Positions 22,110-33,344 of a stretch of 64,000 nt of DNA are shown piece after piece. Every line of letters begins with the position of its first letter. Position 1 is the stretch's first letter. The stretch is from contig QVRM01005437.1 of NCBI GenBank assembly GCA_003439945.1, positions 1 to 64,000 of the forward strand, read 5' to 3'. The notes below the pieces were generated by a model that saw nothing but the letters and a program-made list of their open reading frames with translations, was not told where the DNA came from and did not search any database. Both the position numbers and the translations under genes were made by a program. The DNA comes from Dermanyssus gallinae (lineage: Eukaryota > Arthropoda > Arachnida > Mesostigmata > Dermanyssidae).

Positions 22110-23515
22110 GGGACGTTCGCTCGCTGGACGTTTGGACGTTACCTCGCTGACCGAGTCGATACAGCTAGCTTCCCGTGGAAACTGCAACACCTCCGCTTTC
22201 TCCTGCATCAACACCGGCACCGAGGACTGCAACAGCTAGCAAAACAGCTACGGGTGCAATTTATAAAAACGGCTGCAATGACGACAACATTATCGCCCGC
22301 AGATCCAAGACGAAGTAACGCCCAGGAAAGACTGGATTCAAGAACCGCAACACTTTTATGCGTGCACCAAGCACAAGCATCTCGGATCCGCAGGACAACG
22401 CGAGAGCATGGAGAAATGGCACAGAAGGGCTTGCATGGGATATCAGGGAAGTGCTGTGAAACTGCAAGGTACATGGCGTATTTGAACTGTTAGGGACGGA
22501 AGCACTTCGAGGAGTGGATATTTTAATTTTGATAGAATCCTAGGCTAACAACGTTTTATTCTGAGAAGCATCTACGGATATCTCGCCCGGATAGCGCAGT
22601 AAGGCGAGAAACGGAGCAGCCTAAGTAGATGTTTTTTATGTTAGTATTTGCGAAACCAGCAAATGAAGAAATGAATATATAAATAAAACCTCTTGGCAGT
22701 TGCGTCAAGGATGAGTTAAACTGAAGCAGCTTATGCAAAACCGGCAGGTATGGAGTTACTGAAATCATGACAGAACGTATCATGCTTGGGGTCGAAAGGG
22801 TGCCGAGGAAAGCGCCGATAACGCTAGTGGAAATATTATTGCGAGTTTTGAAAGGCTAGCTCAGACAGGACTGGGCTATTGTTGGACATTATAACGGAAA
22901 TAAGATTTTTTTTTTGTCACAGACAATTATTGCTTTTGTGAGAAAATAAAGAATTTCGGGAAGAAACGGTATTTAGGACACGCACATGGAGATGACATTA
23001 AACGTGAGCAGCGGTAGAAAGAAGCGCAGATTCAATAGAATCATATAAGCGTAAACTGCCAAATCGGAACTGCAATAATTCTTTAACAAAAGTGAAAAGG
23101 AAGGCCTTGGTTTAACGACTGGTGTAAAGCCGATGTAAAAATACCAATAAGCTTACCAGAAAATGAGTAAAGATTTCTTCCGTGATAAGGTAGTTTGTGA
23201 TAATGGCGTAGAAAATTTCGCAAAGATCATACAAGAAAGAAAAGCGAAAGTATTGCAAAAACTCTAAGTGGGAGCTACTGCAAGAAGCAGAGGAACACCC
23301 TCACAGGTGGCTAAAACAGAACTAAAAATGGCAGTGGCCGCTAAAGACTGGGCAACTGATAAAGCAATTTGCTAAAGTACTGTGGGAACCCGAGACGACT
23401 TTAAAATAAATCATATTATACAATAGACCTTGAAACAAGTGCGCAGAATCCGCACTGGGATAAAGATGCTCTTATTGTTTTTTTTTCAGTCTAGTTAGTA
23501 ACATGTTTATTATTT
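22110..23515. other. Intergenic, possible very old LINE sequence
   Basis: No intact frame. The stretch 23085-23350 contains weak LINE-linker-like peptides (for example W-F-N-D-W-C-K-A-D-V near 23110) in broken frames; too weak to call. Confidence 0.3.
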
Positions 23516-23518
23516 ATA

Positions 23519-23690
23519 TAAGTTCGTTATGTTAACACTTTGGAGTGGACAATTGTCTCCGTGCGAACGTGTGATTACGGGTTCTCTAACCCAGGGTTAG
23601 CCCAGTTCAGCAATGTGCCCCGAACAGACGCTGCATTTCCTCGTTGGATGTCAAGCGACAGCCTCTGACGCAAGAATTCGGATGCTCTTA
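23519..23690 (-). mobile_element. 3' end of the LDDG-type LINE
   Basis: The reverse complement matches 51540-51715: the coding end (R-A-S-E-Y-L-C-Q-R-L-S region) followed by GTGTAACCC/TAACCC...GAGAACCCGTAA and AATTGTCCACTCCAAAGTG. Truncated after about 170 bases. Confidence 0.7.
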
Positions 23691-23699
23691 TTGTTATAC

Positions 23700-24806
23700 C
23701 TATGGGGAAAGGCATAGACACAGAGCCAGAAGGATGAGGAGGATTAGGTCTAATCTTATTTCGTATTATTTGAGATAATATTACCTCTAAGCCAAATATA
23801 GTTTATACTTTTTTAATAATGCTTTTTATTGAGGCAATTAAATTATGCTTCCACTTTTATCTCTGTATCAATAATGTATATGTTATAATGTGTTCATGAT
23901 TTACCTATTTATCTCTCCAATAGAAATTCCCCATAACGGAACATTGACTTTTTCTCCACAATGACTTGATAATTATTTTGTTACTGTTAGAATACGAAAT
24001 ACTTATAATATAACTAACATTTGTTTATTACAAAATAGCGCCCTATAGGACATTATCGAAAATAATATTAAAAATACTCGATTTCTTCCTCGAATATACA
24101 AAGGCGGTTTAGAAGTTTGAAGTCGACTCACACGCGGTGCGGCATTTGCTAGCAGAGATTTTGGAAACTTTATCCGAGCCAAGGAGACCAATATACGTGG
24201 TGTTTATGAATATCAAGGCCACGCTGGTTTAGCGCCGAAAAGCAGATTTAAAGAGAAGTTAGCTTTGTAAAGGGTGTCTTGATCGGTTAAAGTTTTGGGA
24301 TTATTCTGAAAGAGAGTACAGCATGCATCGACAATGATACGGGGATTGTGGGAAAAGCAATGCGGACCACAGGACTCGGCTCGTGTTATATCGATACTTT
24401 GGGAAAACTGAACCTGAAGTGGGCGGGTGCGGCGGAGGTGCAGAGTGGGCAAGTACTCGAATGTACGCATTGCCACCTATAGCAGAACTTTTGTTAGGGT
24501 TAATTGGGGATTGGAAAGACTAACTGATTATACCAAGGCGGGGTGACGAAACTGACAAAAGACAGTAGCAAATAATTTGCAAAAATGGAGTCGATTAGCG
24601 AGAGACGGCGTTTCTCGAGAATATATAGAACCATATAGAAAGTCGAATAGGAATAGAAAACAAATTTAAGCTGAAGCAGCAGAATTTAATAACCCGAAGG
24701 TGCAGCCAATATTAGCCGCGTCCTTTCTTTTCAATACTAGAGTAGAACTCACATGATTTATTTACACACAAGATTGGGTAAAATATACAATAGTACGATC
24801 GATAGC
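23700..24806. other. Intergenic, no gene seen
   Basis: AT-rich; no frame with a recognisable domain. Confidence 0.5.
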
Positions 24807-24821
24807 ACTAGTCTCGGAATG

Positions 24822-25004
24822 TCGAGCCCGGTGGCGTAGTGGCAGGCGTCTGCGCCTCGCGACCGGAAGAGACACATAGGTGCGCGGGTTCGAGCCCCAC
24901 CGTTGCACATTTGTATTTATGGGGTCCGTCTATGAAGCAATGCGAAAAGCAGTCCCATGGATGTTAAATCTTGGCTGAGAGTCAGCCCCGAAAGGATTTT
25001 TTTT
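24822..25004 (+). mobile_element. tRNA-derived SINE, family 1, with 15-bp TSDs
   Basis: Head TCGAGCCCGGTGGCGTAGTGG (A box), then GTGCGCGGGTTCGAGCCCC (B box), then the shared tail ending GAAAGGATTTTTTTT. The 15 bases ACTAGTCTCGGAATG flank it exactly (24807-24821 and 25005-25019). The T-rich 3' end and long TSD show LINE-mediated insertion. This is the plus-strand equivalent of the copy at 17476-17657. Confidence 0.92.
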
Positions 25005-25028
25005 ACTAGTCTCGGAATGATATTGATA

Positions 25029-25560
25029 TTAAAAATCGCTCAGTGCCAGCTTTGTTAGAGAGGGGATTGCATCGCACTTACTGCCATGATATCTTGCACA
25101 TATACCATACCAACATTTGCAAACACATGTGTCACAGGATTCATGGCAAGCGTCTTTCTGGCATAGAAGGTGGTGAAAACCGTGCACAGCAAAGCGGGCG
25201 GTCATGTAACTGTTTGTCTTGCTTGTGCCCTTCCATTCTGACCTAACTATTGCATCTGTCATATAAAAATGTGGGTTGATCTCTGCCATTTTCTCTTCAT
25301 ATCGCTGTATGAACTCGCTGTATGCAGGGGTGTCTGGAAGCGCAAACTGTTTTTTGACCTGTTCCACGAATAGTGGAGCATCGCACAGCAAATACGTGAG
25401 GCGGTTGTATGCTGATCTATGTAAACCTAGTACCCGCACTAGAGTAGAACTAATAGCCAAATTTGGTATGTTATATATATAAGCAATCAACATCTGCTGG
25501 AGATATCCATTTTTCTTTATGAGACAGGTTTTTAGGGTTAGCTTAATCTTGTAGGCATAT
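25029..25560 (-). mobile_element. LINE C-terminal fragment, paralogue of 31271-33265
   Basis: A minus-strand frame of about 154 codons parallels the C-terminal region at 31271-31750. V-L-G-L-H-R-S-A-Y-N-R-L-T-Y-L-L corresponds to V-L-G-L-P-R-N-A-Q-N-R-L-V-Y-A-L, and F-A-V-H-G-F-H-H-L-L-C corresponds to Y-A-V-H-G-L-H-H-Q-L-C. Both continue into a Cys-containing end (C-H-E-S-C-D-T-C-V-C). The frame is open to about 25029, so decay is modest. The 5' side is truncated. Confidence 0.7.
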
Positions 25561-25569
25561 AATGGTTCA

Positions 25570-26340
25570 CGTTTTAAAGGTGGGACTCTAAGGACACCGG
25601 AATAACAGTACCGGCGAGGACGTTACCTACAACGATGCGTCTGAAGACTGCACTATAAAGTGGAGAGAAAATTATAAAAAACATACACTACGTTAGCAGA
25701 TATACGCCTCGACGAGCGGCCGGATCGGCGGCAAGGGTACAGGACGACGTAGTGAAAAAATAGAGCTTTTTCATAGGCTTCTGCTGCGTACGAATACTTT
25801 CCAAGCGGCCAAAAGTAAATATAGACTGTTTGCACATTATACCATGATTGACCCCTCAAACAACGGCTGCACGAGTCAGTTAGAGGAAGCGGTAGCAAAA
25901 GTTCTCCTATTTGTATGTACTTTTCCCGCACGAGCGCGAGGTCATTAGTTCTATTCACACGTAAATGGGCCGTCTGCAGAGGTGGGCAGGTTTGTCCTAT
26001 CGATTGCCTACGAGTGTAACTCCACGCAAATCGATATTAAACGGCGACGTACTGATCAGAACGGCTCTGTCTGCTAGGCATACTATTATGGGAGTTACTC
26101 GTTCGTCGGACAAAAACAAGCAGTAGTATAGGCAAATAAGTTAATAGCCAAGTTGGCAAAGAACGGAAGGAACCAGAGAATAGAGGTGTACAACACCTGG
26201 CGGCTATGCGCTCCGCCTGTGCCTCAGACTTTAGCAGGCGTGTTCGCTCCATCATTGAGTATTTTGATTGAGAGAACTAGGGTGGAGGAGCTGGTGCAGG
26301 TGCTGTAGCCGCTTTCGTTACATTTGTTGATCATGATGAA
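25570..26340. other. Intergenic, no gene seen
   Basis: No domain-bearing frame; nothing notable. Confidence 0.45.
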
Positions 26341-26355
26341 CCGATAATAACAACG

Positions 26356-26946
26356 ATGGCGACGGCCGATCGCACGATGATGGTGGTAATGACGTTAGTG
26401 GTGACCCCTCTGCAGTGGCCCCTTTGCAATTGCGCCATCCGTGGTAGTTTTAAGCCGGGGGTCCAACCGTTGCCTCTGCAGATCCAGCGGCCAGCGGCCC
26501 CTATTTCTCCTTCTTCTTCTTCTTTTTCTTCTTCTTCTTCTTCTTCTTCTTCGTTTTTTCTTGTTACTCCTCGTTGTACATTTTCTCGTCGCCGCCTTTT
26601 CAGGGCTGACGGAGAACGCCGGCGTTGCCTTGCTGCTCTCTACTGGAACGCTTTCAGAACCCCTACATGCGTGCCCTTTTCACTTCCGTCCCTCCTAAAA
26701 CGCAACGTGTTGGAACGAGCTGGAATGATCTCTGCTGACGACACTGCAATTTCGACACCAACACCGGCTACAACACCTGCGGCGTGCGGCCACCTGTACA
26801 TGTCAGCACGTGGATTCGTCGTCGACCACACCGAAACACCGCCCCTGTTACCGTTATCATTGCAATCAAACGCTTGGAAGGGTAAACGGCGGGCAGCTTC
26901 TCCGCCATCGTCGGCCTTCTTCTTCTCCTTCTCCTCCTGCCTTTGA
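26356..26946 (+). CDS. Low-confidence open frame in a GC-rich, Ser-rich region
   Basis: A 196-codon frame in a GC-richer island (about 26350-27000) with a TTC/TCT run at 26508-26550 that makes poly-Ser. No domain, signal peptide or family recognised. A minus-strand frame of 100 codons (26768-27070) is equally plausible, with Ala and Arg runs. The island may be a promoter/5' UTR or an exon of an unrecognised gene; protein coding is uncertain. Confidence 0.15.
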   Translation: MATADRTMMVVMTLVVTPLQWPLCNCAIRGSFKPGVQPLPLQIQRPAAPISPSSSSFSSSSSSSSSFFLVTPRCTFSRRRLFRADGERRRCLAALYWNAFRTPTCVPFSLPSLLKRNVLERAGMISADDTAISTPTPATTPAACGHLYMSARGFVVDHTETPPLLPLSLQSNAWKGKRRAASPPSSAFFFSFSSCL

Positions 26947-26999
26947 TGTAGTGAAAGATAGGGAAAATTCCATCAGCGGCGGCAGCAGCAGCAGCGGAA

Positions 27000-29090
27000 A
27001 CAAGAACATAGTTCTTATATTTCCGCGATAGTTGGCAGAGCATAAGCGGAACAGCTACCACGTTTGGCATTGGCCGCTATAACGGGTGACCAATATAAGA
27101 GCAAACAACAACAATTCGTATGATCGGCGTCACGTAGGCGATTGCCATTTGCGAGTTCTGACTTTGGTTCGTTCTAGCGGAAATACGGTTACGTATATAA
27201 ATATATATATATATATATAATGCCTGTGGCTTCTGATATATAGTTTGACTAGCGGGTGTAATATATACATATATATGGGTTTCCTGGATCTGGCTTGTTT
27301 GATAGGAAGAGCCAGAGTTTCTTAACACTAATCAAATATCGTCACTGGTTTTGCTCGCAATATTGCTTTTTCTATACCTTGATGGTTCTAAATACGGTTA
27401 TAATGTGTTAGGATTACGGTTATAATATGTTGGTCCAAAAGCCAAAGATCCGACGCTGACTGGCATGTCGCATGGTGGTACCGCCTACATGTTAGACCGC
27501 TAAATTTGCATATATAGTCACTACGAGGATCATGAGATCAATCCAGTACGGCAACACAGCGATTAATACGTTAGTACGTCCCACCGTGTAGCTCTCATCC
27601 TGACAGTAGAACACGGCGTGCGACATTTATGAACTCTGGTGAGGTGTCTTACCTTCGCCGCATTAAGGATGCTAAGCTACTGCGCATTCGGATTATCCCA
27701 TATTAGAGAAATCCCGATACGATGCACTGGAGCCAACTTTCAGGTTGAAAATGATAAGAGCGGTCGTGACAGAGAGCTTCTGCGGGAAGGGTATTGAATC
27801 GATGGCAACTATATTGGCGTTAATTTGCTCCAGGGTGTGAGCGGCAAATGATATGCCTTGAGCTTGCCTAATGTATAGAGGTTTAGCGAGCGGCTCAACT
27901 TAGATGCGGTAGGCGCGATGTTTGCCTGGGCGCGCAATAGCTTACGTACGAAGTACGATTTTGCAATGTTTACGGCCGGCTGAAAGTATTACCCAAATAG
28001 AGTGCACTAAAAGACTACCTGCATAGATACTAGATGATAGACAGTAAGTTTTAGCACAACAAAGCGGGCTGTGGCGCGTGATATTTGGGACCACTCAGTA
28101 CTTCTTACTGCGAGACAAACACCCCGTTGGGTCTTCCCTTCTATGGGGCTTTATCACAAGGCAGAGAGTGTCTTATGATTAGAGAATCTCTCTGGGGATT
28201 GTCTCTGTTAGACACGTGCTGTCAGAACCCTAAAATCCTCTTGCCCTTATGTCATGCCCAGCATATGTAATGACCACTTAATATTATTGATTGAGCAGTG
28301 TTATTTGCTACGTCATATGTTTGGTTGATGTCGCGTCATTTTGGTGTGGTTTACATCGAGGTGTTCACATTTGACCTCGCGTCTGCTGGTGCGTTTATTT
28401 GCCCCGTAGATTCGGTGTGGCCTAAGGTGGCCGCGTAAATAATTAAAACGAGTGCCGGCGAAGCAGATATATGGATCCATTAGACCACTGAATTTATCAG
28501 CGTTTACCTGCACGTGGAAGCGGTTGTACTATGGATGGTATAAGCTGGTTAGCGTTGTTACGTTTACATCAGTCTCTATATTTACATAGCTCTTATTCCA
28601 CGCAGTCGTTTAGCACATCGTATATGGGAACGCACGACTGCGCTTTCCCACGACCTGGCAGTTGCTACCGTTGCCGCTTTATCGGGCCCCTTCCTTGTTA
28701 CTGTGTTGGCCGGTGGAAACTAAGCGGAGGCGACGCGGCGCGGTGTTACAGCAGTTAATACAGAGGGTGCATGTTGGTTTGTTTCTGGATTTCCGACCCA
28801 CACTTACGTATACTAACACTATTATAAAGAGGCTGGCGCTGCTTATGTGTATGAGGAACTGGCGTTGTGATTATGGCTGTTGTAATTATTTCTGGTCAGT
28901 TAATTTAACGAGGCTATTCATTCCAGTGTCTGTTTTCTACTAATCACCGATTAGCTTCGTAAGTGCTCGACGTTTGGAGCCAAAATTGCAGGGCAGTTTT
29001 ATCGTCGTTACCCTGGCAACCATAAGTTCCTTCCGAAGTCAAGACATACAGTGCGTCGAAAGTATATCGAGTACCTGAAAGAAGCAGTGA
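27000..29090. other. Intergenic, no gene seen; short (AT)n at 27196-27220
   Basis: No recognisable coding sequence. The phrase ACGGTTATAAT followed by GTGTT or ATGTT is repeated near 27394 and 27417. Small AT tracts occur at 27196-27220 and 27262-27275. Confidence 0.45.
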
Positions 29091-29330
29091 GTGTGCACTG
29101 GTTTGCTGCTTTCTGTGCCGATTGCGCTGCTACTAATGTGTCTGAACTGGGCCCCACAGGGCGCGCAGAGACAACCAAGATTGTCTCCGTCCAGGAGAGG
29201 TAATGAGATACTGCTAATGACCGCAGAAGTTTTACTTGCAAGAGTCGGATTCGAGGTAGATATGTGCAGACACTTTCCGCACAGTGTTCCGTCAGTCCCT
29301 CTGGACGTCAAGCAGACAAATGTGGGCTGA
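29091..29330 (+). CDS. Low-confidence short secreted-like open frame
   Basis: A 79-codon frame beginning MCTGLLLSVPIALLLMCLNW, which has the shape of a signal peptide, followed by R-Q-P-R-L-S-P-S-R-R-G with a dibasic pair. A possible splice donor (GAG|GTAGAT) lies at about 29256. This resembles a neuropeptide precursor's first exon in form only; I match it to no family. A minus-strand frame over the same bases is longer, and chance is a reasonable explanation. Confidence 0.12.
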   Translation: MCTGLLLSVPIALLLMCLNWAPQGAQRQPRLSPSRRGNEILLMTAEVLLARVGFEVDMCRHFPHSVPSVPLDVKQTNVG

Positions 29331-29820
29331 TTCTTCTTATATAGTTTTGTCTCACAAGGTATATTATTAGGAGGGCGCACAGTAGCATCGACCATCCGCG
29401 AGCCGTCATCTTGGATATCTGACCCACGCATAGGCGACAATGAATGAGTCAGTAATCATTTTAAGAACCCGCTAGGCAATGACTTTACGCTGCTTCCTTT
29501 CCTCGGGTTAAACTTTCGATACCTTGGGTTAATTTTTACAGACTACGAACTCATAGGTGCAATAACGCAAATAAAGAAACAATAAATCCGCCGGATCGGA
29601 TCTGATCGGTTATGCACGCTCAAAGGCGAACTTGCATATATTGTGCCCACCTCTAACCTGGCTTTCTAACGCCTGTGCTTGTTAAGGAAAATAACGAGTG
29701 AGTGGAGAAAAATCATGCGGTGGTTACTCCGTGGAGGATCGACCGCGGTACAACTTGTGAGCGACTATGTAACCGATCATGTGTTCATCCAGCTTAATAC
29801 GGAACATCCCTGCTGTCTAT

Positions 29821-30139
<319 letters not shown>

Positions 30140-30250
30140 ATATATATATATATATATATATAAATATATATAATATATATATAAATATATATATAAATAT
30201 ATATATAAAATATATATATAAATATATATGTATATATATATATACATATA
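30140..30250. repeat. Degenerate (AT)n tract
   Basis: AT repeats interrupted at regular intervals by AA, continuing from the right arm of the inverted repeat. Confidence 0.85.
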
Positions 30251-30640
30251 TCAAGCTTCTATTTCACTATGAATTGGTAGATTAGGTACAATACAACGAT
30301 TTAGGGCAGTACATATTTTTTGTCGTAAAATAACGGACACCCCTTCAATATCGGTACATTCAAATATGTGGTAGCGCCCCATGTCACATTCTCCGCAAAT
30401 AACACACACTCTTCAATACAGAAACAATTAGGTTTTATACATATATAATTGTGGTATCCATGCTACGTGGTTCGACAAATAGTTGTACGATTATTGTGTG
30501 ACGCTCCTCTCCACCCCTGGGAGGCGAAAACTGGTAGTTTGGTATATTTGTCCATAACGAATTGCATGTTCTTACTCTCTCGAAAATCTCTGTAGACGTC
30601 TAACACTTGTGGACTGACGGGTGGCTTATTCAGCACCAAC
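30251..30640. other. Intergenic, no gene seen
   Basis: No supported feature. Confidence 0.45.
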
Positions 30641-30644
30641 TCTT

Positions 30645-30965
30645 CTGTCTATGTTTGTTCTTTACACAGCTCAAATGCGAGTGTTGGTGACGAGTTCTTT
30701 AATAAGCCGAACATTTGTTTGATGTACCAAGCAATTATTTTATCTAGGCTTTTTATATCACTTAGGGTCAAGTGTGTTGCGACTACGGGCAAGCAATTAC
30801 TTACTATCGGTAGTATTTTCATACGAAATACATTCATGCTGGTTTTCAAGTCTATGTCACGGATGTCACCAAGCAGAATGATTGCAGCTGCGGCTTTGGC
30901 CCGCATCTCCTCAATATGTCGATTTAAGGAGAGTCTTGGGGTTATAGTGACTCCAAGTTAAGAGA
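30645..30965 (-). mobile_element. LINE fragment, RT thumb/C-terminal region
   Basis: From 30960 down, the minus strand encodes L-G-V-T-I-T-P-R-L-S-L, the conserved Y-L-G-V thumb region of LINE RTs, then an 85-codon open frame with M-K-I-L-P-I-V-S-N-C-L-P-V-V-A-T-H-L and I-K-S-L-D-K-I-I-A-W-Y-I-K. This arrangement is like that of the LINEs at 31271 and 25029, but the sequence is distinct. Truncated at both sides. Confidence 0.6.
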
Positions 30966-31104
30966 AGTGGCTGACAAGTTCGAGAGATCGCTATTAGTGC
31001 TGAAATGGAGACTTCGCGGTGTGAATGTTCCTCTTTCTACTTAGGTAGATATCTTGCTGTCGTCGATGCTGTGGCTTAGTGGCTGCCTGTTGGCGCATAT
31101 TTAT

Positions 31105-31240
31105 GCAAGTAGGTGGCTTAGTGGCAAAAGCCTCTGCCTTGCATTCGGGAGGCCTGGTTTCGAGACCCAGACCGGCCACTTTTAAATTGGTTTTCATGGT
31201 TTCCAATTTAGACAAGGTAAATGCCGGAGTGGATTAAGTC
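31105..31240 (+). mobile_element. tRNA-derived SINE, family 2
   Basis: Head GGTGGCTTAGTGGCAAAAGC (A box), B box GGTTTCGAGACCCAGACC, then a tail TTAAATTGGTTTTCATGGTT...GGTAAATGCCGGAGTGG. The same unit occurs at 36915-37050. It is not a functional tRNA: there is no credible cloverleaf beyond the promoter boxes. Confidence 0.8.
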
Positions 31241-31270
31241 ATCTTCTCATTTATTGACCAAAAAGGTATA

Positions 31271-33265
31271 TTACACGTCATATGATTTAAAAACAATGGT
31301 TAATAATTTACTTTCCCTTGCCAACCGTCGTAGGCTATCGAAGCTCTGGCACCCCTCAAAATTATATTGGGGGCATTGCTGAAGGCTATATCTACATATA
31401 CAGGTTGCTTGCGGCTCATGAAAGTCTCTTCGGGAACAAAGCTGGTGATGGAGGCCATGCACAGCGTATCGAGTGATGATATGTCGGAGGTCCTGCAGGG
31501 GTTCCTTCCAAGCAGAGGATGTCATGGCTCAAGTTCGGTAGAAATCCGTGGGGATGTCGCGCATCTTCTCTACGAAGGTAGTCCTGAACGATTGAAGAGC
31601 AGGTGTGGGCCGGAGCTGGAAGCGTGGCACGAGGTCCTCTAGGTATGGTCCTGTCCCGGCCAACGCGTACACCAGTCGGTTCTGGGCGTTCCGCGGTAAG
31701 CCCAAGACTCTCTTTAAGAACGTTGCTTTGATTTTGTCCAGTTGGTCCAGCTGGTGTGCCGACAGGTGCTCCCAGATGACATCGATTCCGTAGGAGGCAA
31801 CCGAAGATACCTTGAGGTGAAAGAGTTGAAGGGCGGTCGACTGGGAGAGCTTCTGTGGCTCGCCGATCGTCGCCATGGCCACGACGCTTTTTGACACGCG
31901 CTCGGTGATGTGCTTGCTAAAGCACACACCCCTGCTGGAGAAGACCAGAAGACCACCCCCAGGTAGCAGAAGTTGCTTACATACTCAATAGGCGAGTTGC
32001 GTAGTCGAAGACGATCGTGAGAGGCGAGGGCGCCTCCTGCCCTGAACTTGACAGCCTTGGTCTTCGACGCGTTCACACACATGCCGTTGTTGTCACAATA
32101 CTTCTCCTGTATCTTGATGGAAGCCTGGAGGTCCCGCCTGATGCGACTAAACATGACGATGTCGTCCGCATATAGAAGAATGCCCACCATGAGACACAGC
32201 TCCTTGACAAGGGCGGGCAGGTCGCTTAGGAGAACAGCAAAGAGCAGCAAAGAGGACTCAGGTTGTCCCCCTGGGGGTACCCCGTGGTCTGGAGGAATGG
32301 CGGATGCTCACAGACTCCATCATCCAGAGCGATAGAGTTGTGTTGAAGAATCGATGCCAGGAGGGTGAGCAGTGGTCGGCCGATGCCAAAGCGGGCGAGT
32401 TTCTCCAACACGGTGTCCCTAGGTGCCACGTCAAACGCGGGCTTTAGGTCCACGAAGACGGCGTGCAGTGGCCGCCGCTTTTTTCGCAACGATGAAGTTA
32501 TCTCATCCAGAAGTTCGCCGCATGCTCTTTGTTCTTGTGGGAGCGCCCCTCTGACTTCCAGGTACCAGGACAGTCGCCTGTACAGCAGAGACGACAACAG
32601 CTTGTACACACAGCTTTTCTTTGCTATCCCTCTCCATAATGAATCAAAAAGAAGGTCGCCTTTACCCTTGGGGATCACCTTCAAAATGCACTCCCTCCAT
32701 GTTTCAGGAATGCGTCCTTGGGATAGGCATTTGTTAACGAGGGTTGTCCAGAGGGGGATCAGCGAGGTGGCCACCTTTAGGTGCTCGTTTCTCACGCGGT
32801 CAGCGCCAAACGCCTTGTTGTTCTTGAGATGCTGAATGACGCTGGAGACCTCGTCCTCAGAGAACGATGACTCAAGAGACCGCGCAAACTCTTGTTCTCA
32901 GGCGGTTGCGGGAAGAGTTGTAGCGGGGATGGAGTCCGGGATGGTGGAAGCACTCGTGAACATACGCTCGAAGTAGGATCGAAGTTTTACGGGCGCGATG
33001 GGACAGCTCGTGAACTTGAACGGCCCCTTCAGGTAGGAATACGGAGTCTCCTGTGCTTGTAGGACCAGTCGTTGCTCCTGTAGTTCGGCGAAGGCCACCT
33101 TCTTGATCTGCAGCAGGACACGGTAGTCTCGCCGGAACGCGCTGTAGGCGTTCTTCATCACGTTGCATGCTCTAGACGCCATCAGAAGCTGCATTAGGTA
33201 TTGCCTTGCTTGATAGCAGTCTCTGTCAAACCAGGGCGGTGATTTGCGCGAACAGACTCTATGGG
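31271..33265 (-). mobile_element. Decayed LINE with nearly full RT domain
   Basis: A minus-strand non-LTR element truncated before the end of its endonuclease (P-P-W-F-D-R-D-C-Y linker at about 33215-33240). RT blocks in order: G-A-D-R-V-R-N-E-H-L-K (~32790-32820), V-I-P-K-G-K-G (~32675), V-F-V-D-L-K-P-A-F-D-V (~32440), G-Y-P-Q-G-D-N-L-S-P-L (~32260), then, after a frameshift, L-L-Y-A-D-D-I-V-M-F (~32160). The C-terminal region has L-G-L-P-R-N-A-Q-N-R-L and a Cys/His end. Defects are few: a frameshift at an exact 10-base tandem duplication (32235-32254), a second shift near 31925, and one in-frame stop at 31529-31531. The clade is not certain. The 25029 fragment is its paralogue. Confidence 0.8.
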
Positions 33266-33344
33266 GAAGAGGAGTGGATTAAGAATCAGCCATGACATGA
33301 AAAAACCGTACACGAGCATTAGCCTTACTGAAAATATATATATA

